From assembly GCA_017562135.1 (NCBI GenBank), contig QEYB01000654.1, forward strand, positions 434,001 to 498,000: a stretch of DNA of 64,000 bases, read 5' to 3'. The stretch comes from Dipylidium caninum (lineage: Eukaryota > Platyhelminthes > Cestoda > Cyclophyllidea > Dipylidiidae). This document shows, in pieces, positions 50,117-62,495 of this stretch (positions within the stretch are counted from its first letter, which is position 1; the number at the start of each line of letters is the position of its first letter). The notes below the pieces were generated by a model. That model was not told where the DNA came from. It searched no databases and saw only the letters and a list, made by a program, of their open reading frames with translations. Position numbers and translations under genes: made by a program.

Positions 50117-53100
50117 TCAGAGCTTGAGCTGCTTCCCGTTGCCCTCGGCGCCCGCCTCCATGTCCTCCGCCTCCGCGTGCACAGTGGCGACAACCACCTG
50201 ACTGGCGCTCTGACTGACACTGGAGACGTCATCGGCGTCAATGTCGCACGAGAGGGCGGCCACGCAGCTCGGCTGGCCCTCGGGAGTCGGGGAAGTTGTC
50301 CCAGTAGTCGTCCTCCGCCATCTCCATTCCGTCTCGGTGCGACCGACGGTGTGCCGCCGTCTCCTCGCCGCTGGTCGACATCACCTCGTCCTCCGAGTCG
50401 AAGGCGTCGGAGCCCTCCTCCTCCTCCTCCTCCTCCGCCTCTTCCGCCGCGTCACCACCTCCGCCGACGGAAACACCGCCCTCGCGCTTCTGACTCGCCT
50501 TGACGACCGGCGCTGGCGGTGGCGGCACCATGTGCGGTGGTGGAGGCTGCAGGAGGTCAACGCAGCGCTGTTATGTCTCTGAAATGACACTTACCAGCAA
50601 GACGTACTCCATCCCGCTTCCACAGAAAGACCAGTCGTCTCGACTAATGGAGAGCTACACAAACGCAAACCTCTCCCCGTTGTCGGAGAGGGAAGCGAGG
50701 CGGGGGAGGAGGGGGAGAAGGCGGTGGGACACACTTAAGCAGCCGGAACGTGGACTGAGACTGGCGCGCTACCGGGGTGGAGACGAAGGAGAGGGGAAAA
50801 AACCCCTAACCAGAACCCCGTAAAGAGAGGAATGCGCTGGGGGAAACAAAATCAGGGCGATGGGGGGGGGGGGGAGGAGGGGGAGTGGAAGCGGAAGGAA
50901 GCACTCACCGGGACAAAGGCGTAGGGAGGGACTACGGGGAGCGCGAAGCGCGTGAGACCCGGCGAGGTGGTGGAGGGCGGCGGCCACATGCCCACGGCGG
51001 GGGGAGGCGGCATCGCGTGAGGCGGGGGCTGCTGCAGACGATTCCACAGAGGCTGCTGTTGCTGGCGTTGCATCACCGGCGGAAGGAGACGCGGCGAGGC
51101 GGGGAGACCGGAGTTGGCGGAGGCGTCGAGGTGGCACACGACGTCGTGTCGCATGCGACGCGCGGTCGCGCCGGTCGAGGCTGTGTTGCTCGCGCGGGGG
51201 AAGGGCTGGTGGGGCGGCGGATGCTCGGCCAGGAGGTCCGCCTGGCCGCCCTTCGGCGTGGCGTAGGCCGCGGCCAGCAGGGGCGCCTCGTACTGCGGCA
51301 TCTGCTTCAACTGTAAGAGGCGACAAACAGGCCAATCACGCGACTCTTGTCAACGTCATTCGCGCGGAGAAACAACCGGCACCGCTCGCTCGGCAGCGTA
51401 CAACGCTACTGCGTGTTGACAACCTCCGACAATCGCACAAAACGTCAACTACCTTTGACAAACTAACTTTTACCACCTCCTGCTCCCACCGGTGGTCACT
51501 TTTTCCGTAATTACGACTTTTTGGGGAAGGGGAAGGGGGGGGGGAAGAAAGCACAATAGCCAAAATGATGTCATAAAAGACTTGCAGCCGTCCATTAACT
51601 CAATAAATGAAGGCTTTTTCTGTTTAAAGGCGCAAAGTCGGGTGGAAGAATTGGATTCCAAGCTGACCGCAGACAAGGCGGGCGGGCGAGCGGGCGGGCG
51701 GAGGGGGGGAGGCGCCAACCTCGAAAGGAGAGATTTTATGCCTCCGTTTCAATGACTCTCGACATTCACCGACATTCGCCGCGTTCACCGACCGACAATC
51801 CGCTTTTGCGTAATTAGGATTTATTTTTAAGAGAAAAATAAAAGGCACAAGAGCCGAAGTGATGTCACAAAGGACTCTGAATGGTTCATCACCTCTAAAA
51901 ATGGCAAATTTTCCCCCCAAAGATAAGTATTACTTGCTTAATCGTTGGCAGAAAGTCGTGGACACCTCCTCCTCGCAACCAACACCCGTTTCGTGGTTTC
52001 CAAGCTGATCGCACCGGGGCGCGGGGGCGGAGGGCGAGGGAGACGGGGGGGGGGTCGGCTTGCGGGTGGAGAGATTTTATGCCTTCGTCGGGCGTCTCCT
52101 CCGCGCACCACGCAAATAGCGCGGCGTAGAGGCGAGGAAAGTGGGAGCGCCCGAGGCAGAGACTTAATCGCGCCGGTGGAGCAGACGGTGAGATAAAATT
52201 CGCAAATCGCAAAGAAGAATACGTCACTAACGGCGCAGTAGGAGGCGCGGGAAGGAGGCACTCGGGTGGTGCGATGCGTTGCGGTGCGCCGGTGCCGCCT
52301 CTCCCACGTCTATTAGCAATTAGCGTGGCAAACAACTCGTCGTGGTGCGTCTTGTGAGAGAGAAAAGTAGCAAAAAGGCGACGTCATTTGGGTAAATTTA
52401 AGCGTTGGCGGCGACACAGTCCCGCGGGCTTCGGCTGTCAACATCTTCTCCATTCTCCGCGGGGACCGAGGAAGAGGAAGGAGCCTCGGCCACGTGAAAA
52501 CGCCCCAAACTCGGCGGGGAGGCGGTTGAATGAAAAAAATCCCCGAAAACCCGAACGCCTCCCGGTAGTGCTGCGAGGCCGCGAGGCGACCGCCGTCCCG
52601 AGGTGGGCTGGGGAGGCTCGAAAGGGCTGAGGGGGACAGGAAAAAGCCTCAGCGTTGAGGAGGGGGGGGATAGGGGGAATATTTTTCGCGGTCTGCAGAG
52701 TTGCACTGCTAAATTGCGAGAGGGACCGCCTCAGGCCCAGGGCGCCGCGAGAGACACTCGGGTGAAGAGAAGAGAAGAGGGAGAAGAGAAGAGGCATTCG
52801 AGGAGGGGAGGGAAGGGGAGAGGAAGGAACACCTACCGGAGTGGTGGGAAGAGTGTGGACGGGCGGCAGTGGCCTCGTCGGGCGCCCTGCTGCATGGCCG
52901 CCTGTGCAGCGGCTGTCGCGGCCATGAGAGCCGCCATCATGACGGAATCCGGCGTCCCCTCGCCGCCTCCTTCCGCCTGTTGTTGTTGTGGTTGCTGCTG
53001 CTGCTGCTGCTGCTGCTGTTGTTGTTGTCCCATCAAATATGCCATCATAACCGACGTCGCTGCGATCAGCTGCTGTTGTTGCTGTTGGTCAGCCGACTGC

Positions 53101-55509
53101 GACTGGGCGGGAGGAAGTTGGGCTGTCAGTGGCAGCGGCGGCGCTGGCGGAGGGTTTTCGTCGGCAGGGGCGGCGGCGGCGGCGGCCGACTGCGCCCAGT
53201 GCAGGGCGTCGATGAGGAGGAGGCGGGTGCGCCAGAGCTCGCGCCACGTCGCTCCCGCTTGTTCAGCGAGCAGTTGGAAGGAGTTGTAGGACTCGGCACC
53301 CGAAGAACTGGCCAAAGACAGGCGCGAGGTGTTGCCGCCTCGACGTGTCCACGAGGCTGTGGCCGAACTGCGCGGTGCGTGGCCGAAGATCTGTGAGCCA
53401 CCGACGCCTCCGTCGAGGACTAGAGACGAATGGAGGAGTGAAAAACTGCCCCTTTAACACTACTTCTCCCCACAATTCGGGTGATTTATGTTGATGGAAA
53501 AAGAGTCGGCTCCACGCCAACGCTTCCAACAGACCAAGACTGTCGGATCACTGAAAAAAATCACCGAACGAACGCACACAGAAGCCAAAGAGTGGGGAGA
53601 ACATGATCGACTGCTCCAAGGCGATTGGCAAGGAAAGGGTTGTGCCACAGCCCGAGGAGGCGGAGTTACGCTGAAAGGGGGTTGCGAGGAAGAAAGAAAG
53701 ACTGCCATCTCACTTTTTCGACTCCTCCCCAACTCCATGGCGGCAGCGGCGGCACAGAGGCGGGAGAGCGACTCGAGAGAGAGGTTCTGCTGGCTGCGAG
53801 CGCCGCCACCGTCGCCTCCGACGCCTTTGCCAGCGCTGGAGGCGGTGGACGAGGAGGCGGCACGATGCAGCAGGAGGCTGTTGAGACTGCGCCGGTCACC
53901 GTCGCAGGCGAGGCCGAGGGTGGAGTAGGACCGCGAGACGAGGCGTCGTCGACCTTGAAGCAAATTAGACACACACACACACATACGTATAAAAAAATTA
54001 ATTCCCACATTCCGAAGGGGAATTTTCATTCCCGTCACATCGTGTCAACGCGTTGGGACGTCCGAGTAGCCCCTCGCTGCGCGTCTCATGGTCAATCGCG
54101 ATAACCAGGACGAAAGTGAGTCCCCGAATGGGTGTCGAAGGCCTAGGAAGTTCGTTACCTCGCCTCCCGTCGACTCTTTCCGCACATTCTCGAAGCTGGT
54201 GGTGCGCGTCGCTGACCACCGGCCACTGGTAGACGATGGGGTCCGCCTCAAGACGAGAGAACCCACTTTTCAAGGTCAAATTCCTGACACCAGGCGTTGA
54301 AGAAGGCGCCCACCGCGCCGATGCTCGTTGAGGGGTTAAAATCAAAGGCCAATTCCACTGCTTCACGACCTTCTCCCCACTAAATTTCGCATCTTGCTCA
54401 ACTCGGAGACCAGTGCCACGTCGGGTGGGGGCAAAATTCCCTCAAAACGCGCCCACCAGGCGGGTTGGCAGGCCGACAGACTCGGCATAACGTTGGCAAA
54501 AAATAAACGGTGGGTTTGTTTATCTATTTATCTTTTCTTTTGAAAAGCGAAGTTGCGGTGTTTGGTAGTAATTCAGATAAAATAGCACCTGCCTGAAGTC
54601 TTGCTCGACCACATCCGACGGTACCGGCTTCTGCGAAGTGGCCTCGTCTACAACGGGAGGAGGAAATGAAGGCGACTGATGAAGCAGACAGCCTCCACCA
54701 ATCAGTCAAAAATTAGAGCAAAAAGGAATTGCTCATTTGTTTTTCTTCTTTTTCTTTCTTTTTTAAAAGGAAGCAGCAGCACAATACTACCAGATTGTGT
54801 TCGAGAGCGGCGGCAACGCCGTCCTCGCGTTGGATGGCGGAGAGGGGGTTGAAGAGGGCGCCGCCGGCGGACGACCTCGACTTGTGGCCCCGGTGGGAGG
54901 TGAAGAGGGACTGGGAGGAGTTGAGGGAGGTGGATTTGTGCATCGGCGGCGCCGCTGCCACCGCCGCGGCAGCAGTGATTGCCGCGGTGTTGCTGCTGAC
55001 AACGGAGGAGGCGGTGCCGCCGACTCCGCGAGGCAGGGAGGCGGGATTCGTCGCCGCCAGGGAGGAAATAACCCAACCTGAAACGCAAAAACACGTTCCA
55101 CCTTTAATCCTACACACATTCTTCCTTCTTTTTTTCAAAATATTTGGGCTCTTTAACGCGGCGAATTGGGGCGCAGGTGGCGTCTGAGCCCATCACTTCG
55201 TCTGCAGCCTATTTGACTGGCATTCGCAGGGCAAAGGACAAATTAAGCATATGAAAAGTTATTGTTTTACCAAAGAAAAAAGGCACCTTAAAAGGAGTGG
55301 GTGGACGCCAAGCCGGACAATTTAGGGCTGTGATTAGAGGTGGGGAAAAACCCGAGGCGACTCACTTTCCTCATTCGTGGACGACGAGTAGCGCCGATTG
55401 CACCCGCAGGAGACGTCGGAGGTGGCCACAGCCCGCGTGGCAACCATTCCACCCGCGGCGGCGGCAGTCGCACCGTTGGTCGAGTTGCCTTTGGTTTCCT
55501 CCGCGGACA
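50117..55509 (-). CDS. Chain of low-complexity exons, probably the Smoothened cytoplasmic tail
   Basis: Exons in transcript order: 55509-55366, 55077-54791, 54246-54159, 53953-53714, 53419-52837, 51310-50909 and 50546-50117. The first five join in phase. The fifth ends in phase 2 and the sixth starts in phase 0, so one exon is missing or misplaced. Third positions are almost all G/C, which fixes the frames. Content: Ala/Ser stretches with MHKSTSLNSSQSLF, then VYQWPVVSDAHHQL, LSLESLSRLC and a helix WRELWRTRLLLIDALHW. A six-Ala run, a six-Gln run and a 12-Gln run follow, then Pro-rich sequence and an acidic run (EEAEEEEEEEGSD). It lies on the same strand directly after the TM7 exon, so it best fits a signalling tail of about 700 residues. 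The link from TM7 (phase 2) to the first exon here is not resolved, so it could be a separate gene. Confidence 0.58.
50238..50291 (-). other. Apparent frame change near the C-terminus
   Basis: The frame of the last tail exon runs through MAEDDYWDNFPDS and then meets a stop at 50238-50240. A neighbouring frame with perfect G/C third positions takes over at the CCC run (plus-strand 50282-50284) and continues through DIDADDVSSVSQSASQ to a stop at 50117-50119. One extra C in this run would explain it. It may be an assembly error, a polymorphism, or a real short C-terminus. Confidence 0.55.
51540..52100. repeat. Degenerate intronic repeats related to one at 57.1 kb
   Basis: Two copies lie head to tail about 345 bp apart: TTCCAAGCTGACCGCA (51654) against TTCCAAGCTGATCGCA (51998), and GAGAGATTTTATGCC (51728 and 52069). 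Parts of both also match 57150-57270: GCCAAAATGATGTCAT against GCCAAAATGATATCAT, and AATCGTTGGCAGAA in both. The copies sit in introns of the minus-strand gene. No coding capacity is seen. Confidence 0.6.
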
Positions 55510-56619
55510 CTGTGACGTAGTCGTGGAAGAAGATGCCCCGGATCCCACCAGGAGAAGGTGGCCGGCAGACGGAAAGTCGTGGACGCGGTGGCGCAAATCA
55601 CCCGAGAGGCGGCCAGAGAGGCCTTTCCGCCGGGCGACTTTGACGGACAAGCAGTGAGGAAAGAGAGGAGTCTACAGGGGAGAGGCGACTGATAAACACC
55701 TCTCCAGCAAGAAGGGAGGCGATCTCGGTTTTGCATTTGGCCGGAGGTTGCCAAACAACTCCACTCTTCGCCTTTGGCTGTGAAAGAGAGCCAAACGCGA
55801 ACAGAACAAGGCACACATTCAACCCCAAAATGTGGGTTCTTCCCATTTACCGGCTCCCCACACGATCACCAGTGGGAGAGTGGGTTCCTAGAGCAGCTAC
55901 TTTCCACTCGGAAAATCTGGCAGAGGCTTCCACAGCCAAGAACTCCACGCCGAGGTGTTTGGCTCCGCCGCAGTCGGGTGGCGAGGAAGAGTTTGCCGAA
56001 ACGGAACCCACCGGCGGCAAAGGCTCGTTTTTGTGCCAGAGGGGCCTTGAACGGGGCGCCCTCTGGCCTCAGTCTGGAGACCGCACGGAGGGAAGAGGCC
56101 TGACACGTCCACAAAGAAGCAGGCGTGAAGGAAGAGGCAGAGGAGTGCAATACAATTTGAAACGAGCGTTTTTGATTAGTTTGTACTCACCTACATTGTA
56201 ACGTGGATGGATATTTTTAGTTTTATAAAATTTAAAGGCATTCTTCTTACAGTAATTTCGCAAAATTTTCCGGATTTTGAATTCCATTTTTGCCTCATTT
56301 ATCGCCGAAACCAGATGGAAATTAAACACGATTGCATTCACTTTCCTCTTGTGAGAAGTTCGAAAAGGCGCTCAATTTTGGTTTAAAAAATTTACTTCTG
56401 GCAATGGGAATATCGTCGGGGAGGGCTGTTGTGATGATCGCGATGATGGAGGAGGAGGAAAAGACGAGGAAGAGATAGAGATGAGGAGGAGGCGGACTTA
56501 AGGACGTCGACTGTGGAATCCGATCCACACACGCAATACGCCGAAATACTCGTGAAAGTTGCTACGACTGCGTTAAAATTCTTACATTCGGACAACAAAT
56601 TGTAAAGCAAAAAAAAAAA

Positions 56620-58210
56620 GAGAAAATGGACTCAGACGGATCGGCCGAGCGTTTCAAGAGGAAACACGCGACTTTGCTGCCTCCTTCGCCGTTTCCACAT
56701 CAAATCATCCTCACTTGTGATGTCAAAGTGGATGTTGAATGAGAGGAGAAAAGGATTAGGGGCAAATGGGTAGATGCGAATAAACCGCCAAGACACACCC
56801 AGAAGGCGAAATTGCATTTTCAAAGAAGTCAAAATTAGCATGTGTTGGAAGTCGCATTCTTCCTCCATCCCAAGCAAAAACCGAGAACAGCGGCGAAGGC
56901 CTCCTCCTCCAGCCGAGAATGGGCAAAAACTTGTGAGGAAGAAAAAACAACCAGCAAAGCCTAATCGACCCACCAAACGACGACCACATGAAGTGACAGT
57001 TGCTGGTGGCAAATTAAATGACTTCTCCACAGCATGGCAGGTTTGTTTTTGCCACATTCTCCTCCTCCACATTCACCCTCTGTTTCATCGGCCGATTGTG
57101 GCCTTTTCGCAACTACGAATTACCTTTGAGAGGAAAAAAAAAGAAGACACAATGGCCAAAATGATATCATGGGAGACTTTGAGCCGTTTACTAACTCTGA
57201 AAGCAAAGCCTGACTTTTTTTCTGCAAAAAGGCCGGCATGATTTGCCCAATCGTTGGCAGAATGTCGCAGGATTCCAATGAAAACTATTTCACCTGAGTG
57301 TAACAAATAATGTCAAAAGTTGTTCCCTTTGTCTTCTCCCCCATATTCGACGCCCGTTACATTGTTTCCTGGCCACTAAATGCTCCAGTGGACTTCGGTC
57401 AGAGCAAATAATGCTATGGAGGATGAGGCGGAAGGGGACGAAATGAAAAGGGTGGGCGAAAGGAGACAAAAGTGCGAGGGCACCGACTGAGAGGGCTGAA
57501 CCCTTTGAGCTTAGCGGATAAGAATTGGCAGCCAGGACACACTCAGAAGCCGAAATCTCGTCAGAAAGGAGTTACGGCTACTTTGTGGTGGGAGGCTCAA
57601 AGGATGATCCTTCACTACTCCTTCGTGCCTTCCTTCCATCCCACAAGGACAAGGCGGAAGCTCAACAGCCACGGCGGTGTTAAAACACTCACACTCGCAC
57701 GAGAAATTACGAAGTGAAAAAAAGGTAAATGGACTCAGATGTGTCGGAGGTAGGAGGAGCTGGCGCAACTGCAGACGATCGTCTGGCGGGTTCAAGAGGA
57801 AGCGCGCATCTTTGCGGCCTCCTTCGCCCTACACGACTGGCTCCAGTGATGCCACAGTGGATTTTTTTGCATGAAAATGAGAAACGTCCAAGCAAATGGG
57901 GCGGGGCAGAGAGGGGGGGGAAGAACGAATAAAGCACCAGAACACACTGTTAAGTCGAAATCCCATCATAAAAGGAGTAATGGCTGCCGTGTGAAAAGTG
58001 CTCCTTTTGTTTTCTCCTTACATTCAACGTCCGTTTCGTTGTTTTCCTGCCTACTATATGCTCCGGTGGACTTCGGTTGAGTCGAACAATGTTATGAAGA
58101 AAGGGGCAGAAGAGGACGAAATGGAAGGTTTTCAAAATGGCGGGAGAAAAGAGGGAAGAGTGTGAGCGTACCGTCTGAGGAGACTGAGCCACTTGTGCTT
58201 AACGGAGGAG
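56620..58210. repeat. Decayed segmental duplications in the receptor intron
   Basis: 57312-57520 matches 57989-58210 at an offset of about 680 bp, for example CCAGTGGACTTCGGT against CCGGTGGACTTCGGT, and GCTTAGCGGA against GCTTAACGGA. The downstream end of the second copy is the 3' edge and donor of the TM7 exon, so the first copy is a decayed copy of that exon edge. A further pair, 56625-56740 and 57728-57870, shares ATGGACTCAGA and GCCTCCTTCGCC. Identity is partial and clearly old. Confidence 0.6.
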
Positions 58211-61200
58211 TCGAGGAGGCACATGGAGGCGAAGACAAGGTTCACCATGAGGTAGGTGAAGAGGTTCAACAGCAGTGGACCGGTGTGTGGACGTCCGGCA
58301 GCAGAGGCCTCGGCATCGCCGTCTGAGGCGACAGCGGCCGAGGAGACGAGCGAATGGTCCTCACGACGAACGCGGAGGCCAGAAATGGCTGCGGGCGCGT
58401 CGAAAGAGGTGTTGTGCGAGCCGGGCGGCGAGGAGGACGGTGGCGGTTGTGGAAGAGGGACGGAGAAGAGGCTGATGCTTGTCGTGAAGGGCGTCCGACA
58501 AGCCGCAGAGGCTGCAACCCCGTCCAAACCAACAAGACGGTGGCGGAGCTGGCAACTGTAAAACGACAAAAAAAACCAGTCGTGTAACTTCCATCGTCGA
58601 CCTGCCCCGATTGACAGCAAGCAATGCTAAACCAGCGAAAAAATTTTTGACAAGTGGAACAATTTGCCGATCAAAAAGTTATGTTTGTGAGAGTCCTTCG
58701 GCGGCTTAGCACAAGTAGTGAACTTCTTGTAACGGGGAAGAAGTGTTGAGGTAACGGCTTATCAGAAGTCCACTTTTTGACTAAGAGGGGATCAAAACGC
58801 GAGCCAAGGCGCCTCTAACCACTGTCCAACACATTGAATGCGTTACGTGAAGCGATGTTCCACCGGTCGTGATGGAGATTGTGGCTGAGTGGAGGCGGTT
58901 GATTCACACAAAACTTAAATTGGTGTTTGGCATCGAGATGAAGGAGCACTTCTTGAGACTTGACCCCCCCTCCCCCCCCCTAATCACGTATCCCGGTCAC
59001 GAGGCGGGTGGTGGATGCTCTCAATGGACAAAACCTCCGTCCTGGACAGGGTATCGCCCACTTGAAAGGCTTTATGTTCAATGGGAAAATCATAATTCAT
59101 GCTGGCGATGAGAACAACAGTTGAATGACTTCAATGGCACTGGCATGGGTTGGAAAGCTCTCGAACGAGACTATTTACAAGAGCGGCCTTAAAAATTCTT
59201 TTTATTAACTACGTAAATCAAAGCGTAGGTGAAAAACGAGCAAGTTTTAAAGTAGTCGTGGGGAAAATGGAACCTACAAGAGAAATAGTCGTTGCGTTTC
59301 CAGCCACTTGGGCTCCTCCACGTAGGCGTAGACGTGGACCCCCATCGAGAAGGTCAGAAGAGCGCCCAGGGTGAGGAGGTAGATCACTGCAGCAAATAAA
59401 CGTGGCGAGCGGTAAACTACTTAAAAAGCGTTAGTAGTGGTGGTCGGGTGAAGGGGCGGGTGGATGCGTACCGTAGGCACGGAAACACATGTTCAGACGA
59501 TGCGCCATCTCCCGGTCCACTGGGGCGTATGAGGTGGTTGTGAGGTAGCCGCACAACTGGCGAATTGATCCCATTGCCCGACTGAGGTAGACAATCTTCA
59601 GGAGGAAGCAGATCACCAGCGGGACGACCACCATGGCGCAGTAGGCCCAAAGGGTGCGAATGCCCGCCAGACAAAGACCGGACAGAGGTTCACCATCGAT
59701 CTGCCGAGGTTGCAAAGGCAAAATTTAGACGGTAGAGTAGGGAGTCTCTAATTTAATTCCTTCGACAGACCGTAGAAAAAGTTCCACTGTTTCCTCGCCA
59801 CGAGGACGTGGAAATAAAAAAAAGATCCTCATCCTTTTCCATTTCTAAACATGCACGTCAGTTTAAACATGATTAAAAATGACAAAATGAAGAAAGACTG
59901 GATAGCCACCACTTTATGTCGGTAAAAGCGCGGTAGACTCAGTGAGTTATTCGTTCTTGGTGAGGTTCGTTGTGCAGATATTTTGATTTCACATGATAGA
60001 CACCGATTTAACTGATATAAAACATAAAACTGACGAAGGCCAACAGAATGGTTGTTAAATGGAAGACTTAAAAGTGTCTGAAAATGGAGAGACGAGGCAT
60101 CGAGGGCATGATAAAAGACAAAATAAAAACATCCTCTCCGAACCTACTGTAAGTAGGAAGGGTCTGGAACACTGAAAACAGACTGAAAACGCTTAAAAGA
60201 AAAGTGTCTAATTGTGCAAAATCTGCTATTTTACATGTGAAACCAGTCAAATAGACGCAGAAGAACTGTGCTACATCGAAAAGGACAGTCGCCTACTTAA
60301 TTCAAGGATTTATGAGGAAATCATGGAACAACTGAAAACCGAGAATTATGCTACGCGTATGTGTGTCAAGTGCATCATCATTATGGTTTACTTCAATGGA
60401 TTGAAAGGTAGTTCACTTCTACCCCCGATGCTTACAGCCCACCTCGAGGTCTTTAGGGCGGAATCCCGATTAGGAAAAAACTGTTGCAATTGATAAAGTG
60501 AAAAAGTCTGCCCAGAGCGCATGTTAACCTGTGGCGAGAGCTTCCATTAAGTGGCAGAAGGTAGTCTAATAGCATAACAAAAAACTCGTCATGGAGAAGT
60601 GGAAAAAATTCCAGTACCGCGCACGTAGGGACAGCAATGTGTAACCTGTTGGGTTTGCAAAAAAAATTCGATTTACATATAATGTAAAAAAGGTGGTTGG
60701 AAAGGCGGGAAAACTCCAGATCGCAAGGCTCTAAAAGGCAATTTATTCACCTCGGAGGCGGTGAGGCTGATGAGGGCGAAGACCACGGGCACAGCGAACG
60801 CCGCTATGTGGATGCAGGTGATTTGAGAGCCCATTGAGTTAAATGTGGTTCGCTGACCAACCAGAATGCTACTCTCGTCCGCTCGCATGTGATTGGCCAG
60901 TGGGCAGCCAATGGGGGCAGCCGGATAGAGGAGACGATAAACCAAAGGCAATGATTGGTGGGCAGAACGATCACCTTCTGCCAACTTCCATGAGGCATTC
61001 CGACCAGAGAGATCTTGTGAGGCTCCTGTCAAGGGGAAATGGTGTGGCATTATTACTCCAAATGTTAGCTAATTTAGTAGACGAAAACCCAAATAAAATT
61101 GAGATTTGTGAAGACAGGGATTTTATGGATGATAATAATGCACTCGTACTATTCAACTTCTGCGAAATCTGATTTTTTTCCAGTGACTTCAAAGTTTTCA

Positions 61201-62495
61201 AGGTGAATGTCGGAAGCAATGAAAATTACGAAACGTGGCATATTATGAAGAATACACCTGAGCGGCTTGGAGAAGTCGTAATACAATAGCAAGGAAAGCA
61301 ATCGTACCATCAAACGGTTTTGTCTGTCCACGAAGATCAATGAGATGGAAGCGGAGCACATGAACGCGGACAAGATTATTCGCAAGGAAGAACGCGTTAA
61401 TGAAGGAGGGGAAGCAAATAGAATTTACAGAGAATGGAAGGCCATAGAAATCACATGAAAGATCTCATAGAGTTAAGGGCAAATACCTGATGACAGAAGT
61501 TTTGTCATAAAGAAAATACCACAAGAGGCAGAAGAATTAGTCGCGCACGAGCCTATGGCATCAAAAGGGGTGGAGAAAAAGAGGGTCGTCTTCCATGGGG
61601 GTGGCGTCTATCGGACCTTTAGTCAAGCATGGACATTTTTTAAATTTGTATCCACACTAAGAAAAGAGAAATTCTACCTCACTGAAAAAATTAATGCGGC
61701 CTTAAATCAAACCCTCACATGGCTGGTTTCCGTTCTTTAAATTCTCATGGGAATAAGATTAAGCCTCGGCGCCGCGGCTCTTTCATGCTCTTCGCCCCAT
61801 TTTTTGTTTAAACTTTCAACTGTTCAAGTACAGGCAGCAATGAGAGGGAAAATGACATCAAAAGTGGCAAGGCACTGAAATTTAACAGTTATTTTTTTTT
61901 TCTAATTAAAGTTTCTTGCTGAAATCGGGACAGAAATGTGTAAAGTTGTGAGAAAGACACCTCAGAGGGGAATCGGACGAGGTTGTGTGCGAAAACAAGG
62001 CGAGAAGTCTGTCCTAGTGTGCGCTGTGGTGCCCAGAACCAGTGGAAGTGAAAATCCTCACCTTTCTCGGCCATCTCCACCGAATTCAGTCGTTTCTTGG
62101 GAGTCAGCGTCGTCAGTGCGGCAGACACCACGGGACTGGCAGGCGACATGGAGCGCTCCATAGCTTCATTGACACCGCCGCCAGCGCCCAGTCGCCTTTT
62201 GGGCAATTCGCAGGAGTCAGGTGGCAGAAGGAGCGCCGGTTGATGGCCTCGACGACGTCGGAGGCGCCACACACCACCGCCAGCGCCTCCGAACCGCCGT
62301 CGGTGGAATGAGGACGAGGCGGCGGCGGCGGCGATGACGGGGGACCCCGCGGGGAGGGTGGCGGCGATGCGGGCAGCCGCGGAGTGGTAGGCGGAGAAGA
62401 GGGCGTAGTCGAAGACGTTCGACCACAACGCCACGGCCAAGAGGGGCACGTAAACCAGGATGAAGCAGATGACGCAGAGAATAGGCGAGCCGATT
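58172..62495 (-). CDS. SMO: Class F seven-transmembrane receptor, TM3-TM7 core; best match Smoothened
   Basis: Smoothened passes the Hedgehog signal from Patched to Gli factors. Five exons join in phase: 62495-62062, 61025-60751, 59700-59472, 59386-59278 and 58555-58172. They encode TM3 (CVICFILVYVPLLAVALW, close to the CVIIFVIVY of SMO), TM4 (IHIAAFAVPVVFALISL), the loop DGEPLSGLCLAG, TM5 with IVYLSRAMGSIRQL, TM6 (LGALLTFSMGVHVYAY, then the loop EEPKWLE and FCQLRH, like SMO's LCQAN), and TM7 (LLLNLFTYLMVNLVFASM) ending KWLSLLRR. Frizzled's Lys-Thr-x3-Trp after TM7 is absent, which favours SMO. Oddities: the TM3-TM4 loop has about 170 residues and the TM6-TM7 loop about 100, both Ala/Ser/Pro-rich and much longer than in vertebrates. 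TM1-TM2 were not identified. Confidence 0.75.

Noticed and set aside
55340..55657. Plus-strand frames over the receptor tail, including KVAGRRKVVDAVAQITRE
   Set aside because: They look coding only because the opposite strand is G/C-biased. The minus-strand frame joins in phase to the following exon at 55077.
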